Translations under genes and position numbers: made by a program
Shown here: positions 1 to 7,984 of the stretch, in pieces
Position numbering within the stretch: the stretch's first letter is position 1
Layout: the number at the start of each line of letters is the position of its first letter
Assembly (NCBI RefSeq): GCF_001729765.1
Contig: NZ_CP017181.1
Coordinates: 3,782,001-3,846,000 of the forward strand
Reading direction: 5' to 3'
Length of the DNA stretch: 64,000 nucleotides
Source: Enterobacter kobei
GTDB taxonomy: Bacteria; Pseudomonadota; Gammaproteobacteria; Enterobacterales; Enterobacteriaceae
The notes under the pieces: model-generated
Seen by the model: only the letters and a program-made list of their open reading frames with translations
The model's database searches: none
Told to the model about the DNA's origin: nothing

Positions 1-131
1 TCCACGCGGTAGACGTAGGCCGAACGTTTGATTTTTTTCAGCAGCGACGCCTTCATGCTGGCAATGGATTCCTCCACCGTCATTGGCACCGGCATGCCAT
101 TGTCGTCGCGCGGGCCGAGTAAGTGTTCCAT
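1..131 (-). CDS. hycG: HycG, formate hydrogenlyase [NiFe]-hydrogenase small subunit (N-terminal fragment)
   Basis: Only the first 43 or so codons lie in the window; the rest is cut by the left edge. The visible protein begins MEHLLGPRDDNG and continues into a stretch ending KKIKRSAYVYRV, which matches the start of E. coli HycG. By family knowledge this is the iron-sulfur small subunit of hydrogenase 3, facing the cytoplasm on the formate hydrogenlyase complex. Its ATG shares one base with the hycF stop (TGATG), so the two are translationally coupled. The cluster-binding Cys residues lie outside the window. Confidence 0.93.
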   Translation of the reverse strand, partial: MEHLLGPRDDNGMPVPMTVEESIASMKASLLKKIKRSAYVYRV

Positions 132-673
132 CAGCTGGCCTCTCTCATATGGCGGGTGATATCAATCCGGTCGGACGGCAGCAGGCATTTCTGACGCTTG
201 CACTCCGGGCAGGTTTCAAAACTTTCACGGTGATGCTCCGCCCGGACGTCACCGTTGTGCTGCAGCAGTGCGATGGCGTAGTCGATCTCTTTTTGCACCG
301 CGAACGGACGCTTGCAGACGCGGCAGTGACACAGCGCGAAACGCGACTGCTGGAGGAAATCGGCTTTCTTCCACACTGCCAGCTCGTACTCCTGCGACAG
401 GCGAATGGCGACCGTCGGGCAAACTTCCTCGCAGCGGCCGCAGAAAATGCAGCGTCCGAGGTTAAACTGCCAGGCCAGTTCGCCGGTTTTGAGATCCGTT
501 TCCACCGTCAGGGCATTCGACGGGCAGGCATTGACGCAGGCCGCGCAGCCGATGCACTGCTGCGGGTTGTGCTCCGGCTTGCCGCGAAAGTTTTTATCGA
601 CCGGCATCGGCTCCAGCGGATAACGGCTGGTCTGCGTGCCGGTTTTGATCACTTTTTTGATAAAGGTAAACAT
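131..673 (-). CDS. hycF: HycF, formate hydrogenlyase 4Fe-4S ferredoxin-like subunit
   Basis: The protein has 180 residues, the usual length. Two classical 4Fe-4S motifs are visible: C40-x2-C43-x2-C46-x3-C50 and C75-x2-C78-x2-C81-x3-C85. Further Cys groups at C115/C117/C120 and C155/C158/C163 suggest a C-terminal metal site. By family knowledge it relays electrons inside the membrane-bound formate hydrogenlyase complex and is homologous to the NuoI-type subunit of complex I. It sits between hycE (10-nt gap) and hycG (1-nt overlap) in the hyc operon. Confidence 0.96.
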   Translation of the reverse strand: MFTFIKKVIKTGTQTSRYPLEPMPVDKNFRGKPEHNPQQCIGCAACVNACPSNALTVETDLKTGELAWQFNLGRCIFCGRCEEVCPTVAIRLSQEYELAVWKKADFLQQSRFALCHCRVCKRPFAVQKEIDYAIALLQHNGDVRAEHHRESFETCPECKRQKCLLPSDRIDITRHMREAS

Positions 674-682
674 GACGAGTCC

Positions 683-2392
683 TTATTTCAGCGGCGAGTT
701 CTTACGCTCGATGCTGTAGCGCTCAAGCTCTTTGTACGGCACCACCTGACTTTTCTTCTTGCGCACGTCCACCACGGTCATGCGGTCGGTGCAGGAGTAG
801 CACGGGTCGAGGCTACCGATGATCAGCGGCGCATCGGAGACCGTATTGCCGCGCAGCATGTAGCGCAGCGTTGGCCAGTTGGCGTAGGTCGCCGCACGGC
901 AGCGCCAGCGGTAGAGCTTCTGGTTGTCGCCAGTCATGCTCCAGTGGATATCGTCCCCGCGCGGCGCTTCTGCAAAGCCGAGCGCGAAGCGGTTCGGGAT
1001 GTAGGTGAAGCCCTCTACCATCAGCGGACCGCCCGGCAGGTTATCGAGGCCAAAGTCGATCATGTTCAGGGCAGTGAACACCTCGTTAATGCGGACTTTC
1101 AGACGTGAGATGACGTCGCAGCCCTGCTCGCTGTGCACGGTCATGGGCAGCAGGCCGTAGCCGACGAACGGGTGATCGGCGCGGGTGTCGCGGGCGTGGC
1201 CGCTGGCGCGCACCATCGGGCCGACGTTGCTGAAGTCGCGGGCAATTTCCGGATCAAGACGGCCAATCCCTACGGTGCGCTGCTCGATGTTTGGCGTGCT
1301 GAGCAGCATATCCACCAGCTCCTGCACGTCCCGGCGCATCTGCTGCGCCAGCTGACGGGTCTGGATCATGTCATCTTTCAGCAGGTCGCGGCGGATCCCG
1401 CCGATCAGGTTCAGCCCGTAGGTTTTACGCGCCCCGGTGAGGATCTCCGCCATCTTCATCGAGGCTTCACGCACGCGGAAGAACTGCATAAACCCGGAGT
1501 CAAAACCGACGAAGTGGCAGGCCAGGCCAAGGTTTAGAAGGTGCGAGTGCAGACGTTCCACCTCCAGCAGAATGGCGCGGATCATCTGCGCACGTTCCGG
1601 CACCACGATCCCCATACCGTTTTCTACCGACGTGGTGTACGCGGTGCTGTGGGCAAAGCCGCAGATGCCGCACACGCGGTCAGAAAGGAACGTCACTTCG
1701 TTGTAGCCCATGCGGGTTTCCGCCAGCTTTTCCATGCCGCGATGGACGTAGAACAGGCGGTAGTCGGCGTCGATAATGTTTTCGCCGTCGACGAACAGAC
1801 GAAAGTGGCCCGGTTCGTCGGAGGTGACGTGCAGCGGGCCAATCGGCACCACGTTGTTCTTTTTACTGCCCAGCTCGTTAATGAACTCGTAGGTTTCGCT
1901 GTCGGTGGTCGGCGCCGGGCGCTGGCGGTAGTCCATGCTGTCTTTACGCAGCGGATAGAGTTCATCCGGCCAGTCGTCCGGCAGCACCAGACGGCGCTCG
2001 TCCGGCAGGCCGACCGGCACCAGGCCGTACATGTCGCGCACTTCGCGTTCGCCCCAGACGGCAGCAGGCACCCGCGGCGTAACGGACGGATATTCCGGCT
2101 TATTCGGATCGACTTCGACGCGCACGGTCAGCCAGCACTTCTCGCCCTGCTCCATCGACATCACGTAGTACACGGCGTAATTGCCACATAGCTGGCGCTC
2201 GTCGTTACCGAACAGCACCGACAGCCAGCCGCCCTGCTGGTAGTAAAGAAACTCCACCACCTCCGGCAGGTAGTTCACCTTTATGGTGACGGTGATCTGG
2301 TCTTTGGTTTGCCAGGACTCTTCCAGCACCACGCCGGGGAAAGCCTGGTGCAACGCGGCGAGATACTGCTGACCTTTCTTTTCTTCAGACAT
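683..2392 (-). CDS. hycE: HycE, hydrogenase 3 large subunit precursor
   Basis: From the ATG at 2392 the protein has 569 residues, equal to E. coli HycE. An upstream in-frame GTG at 2398 is possible, but the ATG matches the family start and has a GAGAG ribosome site upstream. The N-terminal third resembles the NuoC-like module and the rest the [NiFe] large subunit. Nickel ligands appear as RVCGICGFAHS (C241/C244) and DPCYSC (C531/C534). The C-terminal extension after Arg537 is present, the part removed by the HycI protease after HypA-E insert the metal centre. It makes H2 from electrons of formate oxidation on the cytoplasmic face. Confidence 0.97.
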   Translation of the reverse strand: MSEEKKGQQYLAALHQAFPGVVLEESWQTKDQITVTIKVNYLPEVVEFLYYQQGGWLSVLFGNDERQLCGNYAVYYVMSMEQGEKCWLTVRVEVDPNKPEYPSVTPRVPAAVWGEREVRDMYGLVPVGLPDERRLVLPDDWPDELYPLRKDSMDYRQRPAPTTDSETYEFINELGSKKNNVVPIGPLHVTSDEPGHFRLFVDGENIIDADYRLFYVHRGMEKLAETRMGYNEVTFLSDRVCGICGFAHSTAYTTSVENGMGIVVPERAQMIRAILLEVERLHSHLLNLGLACHFVGFDSGFMQFFRVREASMKMAEILTGARKTYGLNLIGGIRRDLLKDDMIQTRQLAQQMRRDVQELVDMLLSTPNIEQRTVGIGRLDPEIARDFSNVGPMVRASGHARDTRADHPFVGYGLLPMTVHSEQGCDVISRLKVRINEVFTALNMIDFGLDNLPGGPLMVEGFTYIPNRFALGFAEAPRGDDIHWSMTGDNQKLYRWRCRAATYANWPTLRYMLRGNTVSDAPLIIGSLDPCYSCTDRMTVVDVRKKKSQVVPYKELERYSIERKNSPLK

Positions 2393-2407
2393 AAACACTC
2401 TCTTTAA

Positions 2408-3331
2408 TCACGCCACCAGCAAGGAGACGAACGCTAAAAATGCAAAGCCAAAACCGGCCCAGGTGATGCGCGAGGTCGCCACAAAACGCAGACGCGCCAT
2501 GCTGTTCTCGAACAGCGCAATCACCAGCACGCCGATAAGCAGCTTGATCGCAGCAACCACGACGGCCAGCACCAGGCCGCCCGCGGAAAAGTGCGTCATC
2601 TGCCCCCACGGGAAGAAGACGCCGACAAACATCTGCAGCACCACCAGCTGCTTGAGGCTGATCCCCCACTTCAGTACCGCAAAGCCGTAGCCGCTGTATT
2701 CGGTGAGTGGCCCCTCCTGTAATTCCTGCTCGGCTTCCGCGAGATCGAACGGCAGTTTGCCCATCTCAATAAACGTGGCGAACGCGCAGGCGCAGAGTGC
2801 CAGCACCAGCGGAATGGAGCGGCTTACCGGCCAGTGATAAACGGTATGGGTTATAAAGCTGATATGGGTGGAGCCTGCGACCTGCGCGGCGACCCACAGC
2901 CCCAGCAGCAGGATCGGCTCAACCAGCACACCCAGCATCGCCTCGCGGCTGGCACCGAGGCCGGTAAACGGACTCCCGGTGTCCAGACCCGCAATCGCAA
3001 AGAAGAAACGGGCGATGGCGAAGAGGTAGATAAGCGTGATCAGATCGCCGAGCGCAGGCAGCGGTGAGCCCACCGTGACGACGGGCAGCGCGGTGGCGAT
3101 GGTGAGCATCACGCCAACCATCACAAACGGCGTCAGGCGAAAGACCCAGCCTGCGGCATCGGGCGCCACGCTCTGGCGAGAGAGCAGCTTGAAGAGATCG
3201 CGATACTCCTGGAGCACGCCAGGGCCGCGACGGTTGTGCATCCGGGCGCGCGCCACGCGCGTGATGCCCGAGAGCAGCGGCGCAACGGCAAACAGCACCA
3301 GCGCCTGAAGAATTGCCAATAACAGACTCAT
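2408..3331 (-). CDS. hycD: HycD, formate hydrogenlyase membrane subunit (NuoH-like)
   Basis: This is a 307-residue, highly hydrophobic protein with about eight membrane segments, equal in length to E. coli HycD. The conserved loop around FDLAEAEQELQEG is the signature of the complex I NuoH/HycD family at the junction between membrane and peripheral arms. It anchors the HycE/G/F arm to the membrane. It lies in the hyc operon, 15 nt upstream of hycE and 1 nt downstream of the hycC stop. No defect is visible. Confidence 0.96.
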   Translation of the reverse strand: MSLLLAILQALVLFAVAPLLSGITRVARARMHNRRGPGVLQEYRDLFKLLSRQSVAPDAAGWVFRLTPFVMVGVMLTIATALPVVTVGSPLPALGDLITLIYLFAIARFFFAIAGLDTGSPFTGLGASREAMLGVLVEPILLLGLWVAAQVAGSTHISFITHTVYHWPVSRSIPLVLALCACAFATFIEMGKLPFDLAEAEQELQEGPLTEYSGYGFAVLKWGISLKQLVVLQMFVGVFFPWGQMTHFSAGGLVLAVVVAAIKLLIGVLVIALFENSMARLRFVATSRITWAGFGFAFLAFVSLLVA

Positions 3332-3332
3332 G

Positions 3333-5147
3333 TCAGGCTCCTCGTGAAATCACAATGACCACCAGCACCGACAGCTCAATCAGCGCCAGACGGCGGAACA
3401 GTGCGGGCGCGGCAGCACTCTGCCAGCCCGGAACCCAACCCTGCGGGTTGAGCATGCGGCGCAGCTTCAGCACGGCGGCGAAGTTCTCTTTTACCGGCAT
3501 GGCGAAACCGTGGGCGGTGATGACCATTGACTGCTCGTGTTCGTAGCCGCAGGCCCAGGCTGCGCCGCGCGTACGGGAGGCGAGTCGATCGCGTTTAAAG
3601 AACAGCATCAGCACGAACGGCAGTAGCGGAGAGGCAATCAGCAGCAGGGCTATCATCGGTTGGGAAACGGTGGTTTGTGCCGTCTCAAGCGGCAACGGAA
3701 TAGCGTTTCCAAGCAGCGGCAGCAGCCACGGCGCGGCCCCCCCACCCGCGATGCAGCACAGCGCCAGCGCAACCACGCTGGTGGCCATCAATACCGGTGC
3801 ACAGCAGGCATTTTCAGCCTCACGCGTGCGCGGTGCGCCAAGGAAGGTAACGCCGTAGACTTTCGCCATACACATCACCGCCAGCGCCCCGGTAATCGCC
3901 AGGCCGACCGCCAACAGCGGCCCCAGCAAACGGCCGATAAACGCATCGCTCTGACCGAGCGCGAAGAAAGACTGGTAGATCACCCACTCGCCGGCAAAAC
4001 CGTTCAGTGGCGGCAGCGCGGCAATCGCCATCAGCCCCACCAGCATCGCCAGGGAAATCACCGGCATCTTTTTGCCAATGCCGCCGAGCTTTTCGATATC
4101 CCGATGACCGGTTCGGAACCAGACGCTGCCCGCGCCGAGAAACAGGGTGCTTTTAAACAGGCTGTGGTTGACGAGGTGATACAGACCACCGATAAATCCG
4201 GCGGCAATCAACGCGGGCTGATTCAGCGCCAGACCGGTGACGCCCGCGCCAAGACCGAGCAGGATAATGCCGATATTTTCGAGCGTGTGGTACGCCAGCA
4301 AACGCTGGATGTTGTGCTCCATCAGCGCGTACAGGCCACCCACGAACGCGGTGATCATCCCGGCCAGCAGCAGCACGACACCCCACCACAGCGGTGGTTG
4401 CCCGCTGGTCAGCGTGAGTACCAAAATCCCGAACAAACCCACTTTCATCACCACCACAGAGAACAGCGCGGCGGCGGGCGCGGAGGCATTGGCATGCGCC
4501 TGCGGCACCCAGCCGTGCAGCGGGATGATCCCGGCGAGCAGGCCAAAGCCCACAACGCCCAGCAGCCAGACGTCACTCCCCAGCGGATGGCCGCTGAGCG
4601 CAGAGAAATCCAGCGTGCCAAAGCGTTGCCACACCAGCCAGCTGGCCAGCGCCAGCAGCAGCGTGCCGAGGCGACCGAGGGCAAACCATAGCTTGCCGGA
4701 GGCGCTACAGCCCGTCAGGAACACGCCGCACAGGGCCATAATTTCGGCCATCACCACCAGCGCGCCAAGATTGCTGGCGATAACGGTGCAGACCGCCGTC
4801 GCCATGAGCAGGTTTACCAGCAGACCATTAGCTCTGGTGTGCTGGTGGCGGTGCCAGTCGATATTGAACAGGCTGACAAACAGCCCGCACAGACCGAACG
4901 TCACCAGCCAGATGGCATTCAGCGGCGTAATCTCAACGCTGTGACGAATCAGCGGCATCACGGCCTCTGTGGATTGCCCCCCCAGCAAAACGACACCGCC
5001 TGCCGCGAGCGTCATCAGGCTGCCGAGCGCCCCGCCGATACCGGCTATCCAGCCGCTCAGGATTTTATGGAAAGAGAAGAGCAGCGCCAGCACGGCGGCG
5101 GCCGCAAAGTACGCTACGGCGCTGTTAATCATGTCTATCGCGTTCAT
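3333..5147 (-). CDS. hycC: HycC, formate hydrogenlyase membrane subunit (antiporter-like)
   Basis: The protein has 604 residues (E. coli 608) with about 14 to 16 predicted membrane segments. The conserved block HGWVPQAHANASAPAAALFS and the following EHNIQRLLAYHTLENIG are hallmarks of the NuoL/M/N and Mrp antiporter-like family. It forms, with HycD, the membrane arm of formate hydrogenlyase. Its ATG overlaps the hycB stop by 4 nt (ATGA), indicating coupled translation. Confidence 0.96.
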   Translation of the reverse strand: MNAIDMINSAVAYFAAAAVLALLFSFHKILSGWIAGIGGALGSLMTLAAGGVVLLGGQSTEAVMPLIRHSVEITPLNAIWLVTFGLCGLFVSLFNIDWHRHQHTRANGLLVNLLMATAVCTVIASNLGALVVMAEIMALCGVFLTGCSASGKLWFALGRLGTLLLALASWLVWQRFGTLDFSALSGHPLGSDVWLLGVVGFGLLAGIIPLHGWVPQAHANASAPAAALFSVVVMKVGLFGILVLTLTSGQPPLWWGVVLLLAGMITAFVGGLYALMEHNIQRLLAYHTLENIGIILLGLGAGVTGLALNQPALIAAGFIGGLYHLVNHSLFKSTLFLGAGSVWFRTGHRDIEKLGGIGKKMPVISLAMLVGLMAIAALPPLNGFAGEWVIYQSFFALGQSDAFIGRLLGPLLAVGLAITGALAVMCMAKVYGVTFLGAPRTREAENACCAPVLMATSVVALALCCIAGGGAAPWLLPLLGNAIPLPLETAQTTVSQPMIALLLIASPLLPFVLMLFFKRDRLASRTRGAAWACGYEHEQSMVITAHGFAMPVKENFAAVLKLRRMLNPQGWVPGWQSAAAPALFRRLALIELSVLVVIVISRGA

Positions 5148-5752
5148 TTCGCCCCCTCGTTAAGCGCCTGCAGAAGTGAAAGATCGCCGATGTCAGTATT
5201 AATGGTCAGCTCGCGCTTGCGTTTGCTGGTACGGGCGATATCGCGGATGTTAACCAGAATGAGCGCCTTGGTCGGACAGGTCCGCACGCAGGCCGGTCCC
5301 TGTTCATCAAAGCTGCACAGGTCACACTTCACCGCCACGGCGCGGATGCCGGGAACCCAGTCCAGTAGCGTACTTACGCGTGCCGGAGCCGGTGGCGCGG
5401 GCGGCGCTTTCGGGGAGTTGGCATTGGCCGGAATGTGCAGCGGACGGCTGCCGGAAAATTCAATGGCGCCGAACGGGCAGGCAATGCCGCACAGCTTGCA
5501 GCTGACGCACAGGCTTTCGTTCAGCTGGACCGCGCCATCAACGCGGGTGATGGCATTCACCGGACAAACACCCGCGCAGGGGGCATCTTCACAGTGGTGG
5601 CAGAGCTGCGGAGCAGACTCTTTTTCATTACGCATGACGCGAAGGCGCGGCATGGACTGCAGCCCGTGCAGGCGGTGAGTTTCCGAACACGCCGCCTCAC
5701 AGGTTCGACAGCCAATACAGACCGTCGAGTCAGCAATTACAAAACGGTTCAC
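5144..5752 (-). CDS. hycB: HycB, formate hydrogenlyase electron-transfer ferredoxin subunit
   Basis: The 202-residue protein (E. coli 203) carries four 4Fe-4S motifs. The first is C12-x2-C15-x2-C18-x3-C22 and others follow around HHCEDAPCAGVCPV, CVSCKLCGIACPFG and CDLCSFDEQGPACVRTCP. By family knowledge it takes electrons from formate dehydrogenase H (FdhF) into the complex. It is separated from hycA by a 73-bp gap that holds FhlA-like motifs, as in E. coli, so hycB onward may receive extra activation from there. Confidence 0.96.
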   Translation of the reverse strand: MNRFVIADSTVCIGCRTCEAACSETHRLHGLQSMPRLRVMRNEKESAPQLCHHCEDAPCAGVCPVNAITRVDGAVQLNESLCVSCKLCGIACPFGAIEFSGSRPLHIPANANSPKAPPAPPAPARVSTLLDWVPGIRAVAVKCDLCSFDEQGPACVRTCPTKALILVNIRDIARTSKRKRELTINTDIGDLSLLQALNEGAK

Positions 5753-5773
5753 CGGGCAATCCTCAGGTGATGG

Positions 5774-5820
5774 TCATTTTTGACGACGAAAAGCTGTCTT
5801 CTCGACACTTTTCGACACTC
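5774..5820. promoter_or_regulatory. Candidate FhlA-binding motifs between hycA and hycB
   Basis: Two related motifs are seen: GTCATTTTTGACG near 5774-5786 and TCGACACTTTTCGACACT at 5803-5820. Both resemble GTCATTTCGACA found in the hycA-hypA intergenic region at about 6409. FhlA is known to bind in the equivalent gap in E. coli. The assignment rests on motif similarity and position only. Confidence 0.5.
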
Positions 5821-5825
5821 GGTTC

Positions 5826-6290
5826 TCAGGCAACGTTTGCGGAAGGGTTTCCGGCGATCAGCTGTTTCAGGTCGACCGGTAAGTCGTGTTCAACCGCGTG
5901 ATAAAGCCCGTTGTAAACCGGCGCGATTTTCTCCAGATAGTGTTCAAGCACCTGCTGGCGATCGCGGTTGCTGACGTAGCCATCGACCATTCCGTCAGCC
6001 ATCAGTTGCGCTTGCGCAATACACTGTTTTTCACCCTCTTTGTTCTCGACGTAGTACTCAATGGTATGGCTGTTAAAGCTGTCTGCCAGGGTGACAAAGA
6101 CCGTAAAGTGGCCGAAGAGGACAAAGCGCATATCGCCTTGCGCCGCACAACTCATCGCATGATGCAGACGCGCTTTTGACAGGGTGATCCCCTGAACCAG
6201 AGAGTTGCAGTAGAGGTGCCACTGCTCCTGTAGCTGCTGGTGGCGCTGCGCGATGTAATCCGCTTTTTCGCTGATTTCCCAAATAGTCAT
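5826..6290 (-). CDS. hycA: HycA, formate hydrogenlyase regulatory protein
   Basis: The 154-residue soluble protein begins MTIWEISEKADYIAQRH and is close to E. coli HycA (153 residues) throughout. HycA is known to counteract FhlA activation of the formate regulon; the mechanism is not visible from the sequence. It is the first gene of the hyc operon, downstream of a -24/-12 promoter at 6326-6341. No recognisable DNA-binding domain is apparent. Confidence 0.93.
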   Translation of the reverse strand: MTIWEISEKADYIAQRHQQLQEQWHLYCNSLVQGITLSKARLHHAMSCAAQGDMRFVLFGHFTVFVTLADSFNSHTIEYYVENKEGEKQCIAQAQLMADGMVDGYVSNRDRQQVLEHYLEKIAPVYNGLYHAVEHDLPVDLKQLIAGNPSANVA

Positions 6291-6325
6291 AAAAGGTATC
6301 CGGTTAATGGAGATAGCGGCTGTTA

Positions 6326-6341
6326 AGCAGATTCCGTGCCA
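6326..6341 (-). promoter_or_regulatory. Sigma-54 promoter of the hyc operon
   Basis: On the minus strand TGGCAC (6341-6336) is followed after five bases by CTGCT (6330-6326). The invariant GG and GC are 10 bases apart, the correct -24/-12 spacing. It lies 36 to 51 bases upstream of the hycA ATG. FhlA in the same window carries the GAFTGA loop required for sigma-54 activation. Confidence 0.85.
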
Positions 6342-6346
6342 GTTTT

Positions 6347-6359
6347 TAATTAACTGATT
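6347..6359 (-). promoter_or_regulatory. Candidate IHF site between hyc promoter and FhlA sites
   Basis: On the minus strand the 13-mer AATCAGTTAATTA matches the IHF consensus WATCAANNNNTTR with one mismatch. It lies between the hyc -24/-12 promoter and the FhlA-like motif at 6408-6420, where DNA bending would be useful. IHF is known to act at the E. coli hyc-hyp intergenic region. The match itself is short. Confidence 0.45.
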
Positions 6360-6398
6360 TTATTGGTCTTTAATTTCAAAACTGCTGTCAGCGCGGCG

Positions 6399-6432
6399 GT
6401 GTCGACGTGTCATTTCGACAGCATTGACATCG
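6399..6432. promoter_or_regulatory. Candidate FhlA upstream activating sequence shared by hyc and hyp
   Basis: The segment contains TGTCGACG, TGTCATTTCGACA (6408-6420) and TTGACATCG, a cluster of TGTC/GACA half-sites. The central motif TCATTTCGACA also occurs in variant form between hycA and hycB. It lies between two divergent -24/-12 promoters, the position where FhlA activates both operons in E. coli. Confidence 0.55.
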
Positions 6433-6455
6433 TCACGCCCTGACAAAATCCAGGC

Positions 6456-6471
6456 TGGCACTGTTATTGCA
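6456..6471 (+). promoter_or_regulatory. Sigma-54 promoter of the hyp operon
   Basis: TGGCAC (6456-6461), five bases, then TTGCA (6467-6471) is a perfect -24/-12 promoter with GG and GC separated by 10 bases. It lies 30 bases upstream of the hypA ATG. The upstream FhlA-like sites would activate it when formate accumulates. Confidence 0.93.
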
Positions 6472-6500
6472 TTACCGGGGCAATTCATTGAGGAGGCGTC

Positions 6501-6851
6501 ATGCACGAAATCACCCTCTGCCAGCGAGCGCTTGAACTTATCGAACAGCAGGCAGTGCAAAACCACGCGAAACGCGTCACCGGCGTCTGGCTGAAGATCG
6601 GGGCATTTTCCTGCGTCGAGACCAGCGCCCTGACCTTCTGTTTTGAGCTGGTATGCCGCGGCACGCTGGCGGAAGGCTGCGAGCTGCATATCGACGAGCA
6701 GCAGGCGGAGTGCTGGTGCGAGCAGTGTCAGCAGTACGTCACGCTGCTCTCCTCAAAGGTTCAGCGCTGTCCGCAGTGCCAGCGTACCGGGCTGCGGATC
6801 GTGGCGGATGACGGTATGCAGATCCAACGCCTCGAAATCGAGAAGGAGTAA
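6501..6851 (+). CDS. hypA: HypA, hydrogenase nickel incorporation protein
   Basis: The 116-residue protein has the nickel-binding N terminus MHE and two CxxC zinc motifs, CEQC and CPQC near residues 73 to 93. With HypB it delivers nickel to the hydrogenase large subunit, here HycE. The start follows a strong GAGGAG site. It is the first gene of the hypABCDE-fhlA cluster and ends 3 nt before hypB. Confidence 0.96.
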   Translation: MHEITLCQRALELIEQQAVQNHAKRVTGVWLKIGAFSCVETSALTFCFELVCRGTLAEGCELHIDEQQAECWCEQCQQYVTLLSSKVQRCPQCQRTGLRIVADDGMQIQRLEIEKE

Positions 6852-6854
6852 TGT

Positions 6855-7718
6855 ATGTGTAGTACCTGCGGTTGCGCCGAAGGCAACCTGTATATAGAAG
6901 GGGACGAACACCGCCCCCACTCCGCGTTTCGCTCCGCGCCCTTTTCCCCTGCCCCGCGTCCTGCGGCAGTTCTGACCGGCATTACCTTTGCGCCGCAACG
7001 CTCTGACGCGGGCGACCTGCACTACGGCCACGGCGAAGCGGGCACTCATGCGCCGGGCATGAGCCAGCGGCAGATGCTGGACGTCGAGATCAACGTGCTG
7101 GACAAAAATAACCAGCTCGCGGCCCGCAATCGCGCGCGCTTTGCCGCCCGCAAACAGCTGGTGCTGAACCTGGTCTCCAGCCCGGGTTCAGGCAAAACCA
7201 CGCTGTTAACAGAAACACTCAAGCGCCTGAACAAACGCGTCTCTTGCGCGGTGATCGAGGGCGATCAGCAGACCGTAAACGATGCCGCGCGCATTCGTGA
7301 AACCGGCACCCCGGCGATTCAGGTCAACACGGGCAAAGGCTGCCATCTGGATGCGCAGATGATTGCCGATGCCGCACCGCGTTTGCCGCTTGAAGAGAGC
7401 GGCATCCTGTTTATTGAAAACGTCGGTAACCTCGTGTGCCCGGCGAGCTTTGACCTCGGCGAGCGCCACAAAGTCGCGGTGCTCTCCGTCACCGAAGGGG
7501 AAGACAAGCCGCTGAAGTACCCGCATATGTTTGCCGCCGCCTCCCTGATGTTGCTGAACAAAGTCGACCTGCTGCCGTACCTGAATTTCGACGTGGAGAA
7601 ATGCCTGGCGTATGCCCGCGAAGTGAATCCGGAGATTGCGATCGTGCTGGTCTCCGCCACGCGCGGCGACGGCATGGACGCATGGCTAAACTGGCTGGAG
7701 AGCGAACGATGTGCATAG
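6855..7718 (+). CDS. hypB: HypB, GTPase for hydrogenase nickel insertion
   Basis: The 287-residue protein begins MCSTCGC, the high-affinity CxxCGC nickel site. A central His-containing linker ([10 protein letters not shown]) follows. The GTPase domain shows the P-loop SSPGSGKTT, the metal-site residues GKGCHLD and the NKVDLLP specificity motif. The linker before the GTPase domain is a few residues shorter than in E. coli. The ribosome site AAGGAG lies within the end of hypA. It works with HypA to load nickel. Confidence 0.96.
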   Translation: MCSTCGCAEGNLYIEGDEHRPHSAFRSAPFSPAPRPAAVLTGITFAPQRSDAGDLHYGHGEAGTHAPGMSQRQMLDVEINVLDKNNQLAARNRARFAARKQLVLNLVSSPGSGKTTLLTETLKRLNKRVSCAVIEGDQQTVNDAARIRETGTPAIQVNTGKGCHLDAQMIADAAPRLPLEESGILFIENVGNLVCPASFDLGERHKVAVLSVTEGEDKPLKYPHMFAAASLMLLNKVDLLPYLNFDVEKCLAYAREVNPEIAIVLVSATRGDGMDAWLNWLESERCA

Positions 7719-7981
7719 GCGTACCCGGACAAATTCAGGCAATCGACGGTAACCAGGCCAGGGTGGAGGTCTGCGGTATATTGCGCGATGTGGATCTGAC
7801 GCTGGTGGGCTGTACCGATGAAACCGGCGCGTCACGTCTCGGCCAGTGGGTGCTGGTCCATGTGGGCTTTGCAATGAGCGTGATTAACGAAGCGGAAGCC
7901 CGCGACACGCTGGATGCGCTGCAAAACATGTTTGACGTGGAGCCTGACGTGGGCGCCCTGCTGTACGGCGAGGAGCGGTAG
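7709..7981 (+). CDS. hypC: HypC, hydrogenase assembly chaperone
   Basis: The 90-residue protein begins MCIGVPGQ, with the essential Cys2. HypC carries the iron-(CN)2CO group with HypD and docks on the HycE precursor. The ATG at 7709 lies inside hypB and gives a 10-nt overlap; the longer upstream reading frame is not supported by the family start. Confidence 0.96.
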   Translation: MCIGVPGQIQAIDGNQARVEVCGILRDVDLTLVGCTDETGASRLGQWVLVHVGFAMSVINEAEARDTLDALQNMFDVEPDVGALLYGEER

Positions 7982-7984
7982 CAC

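Noticed and set aside
83..1108. Long plus-strand open frame of 341 codons opposite hycG, hycF and hycE
   Set aside because: It is antisense to three conserved subunits, has no family resemblance, and reflects GC-rich codon structure of the real genes.
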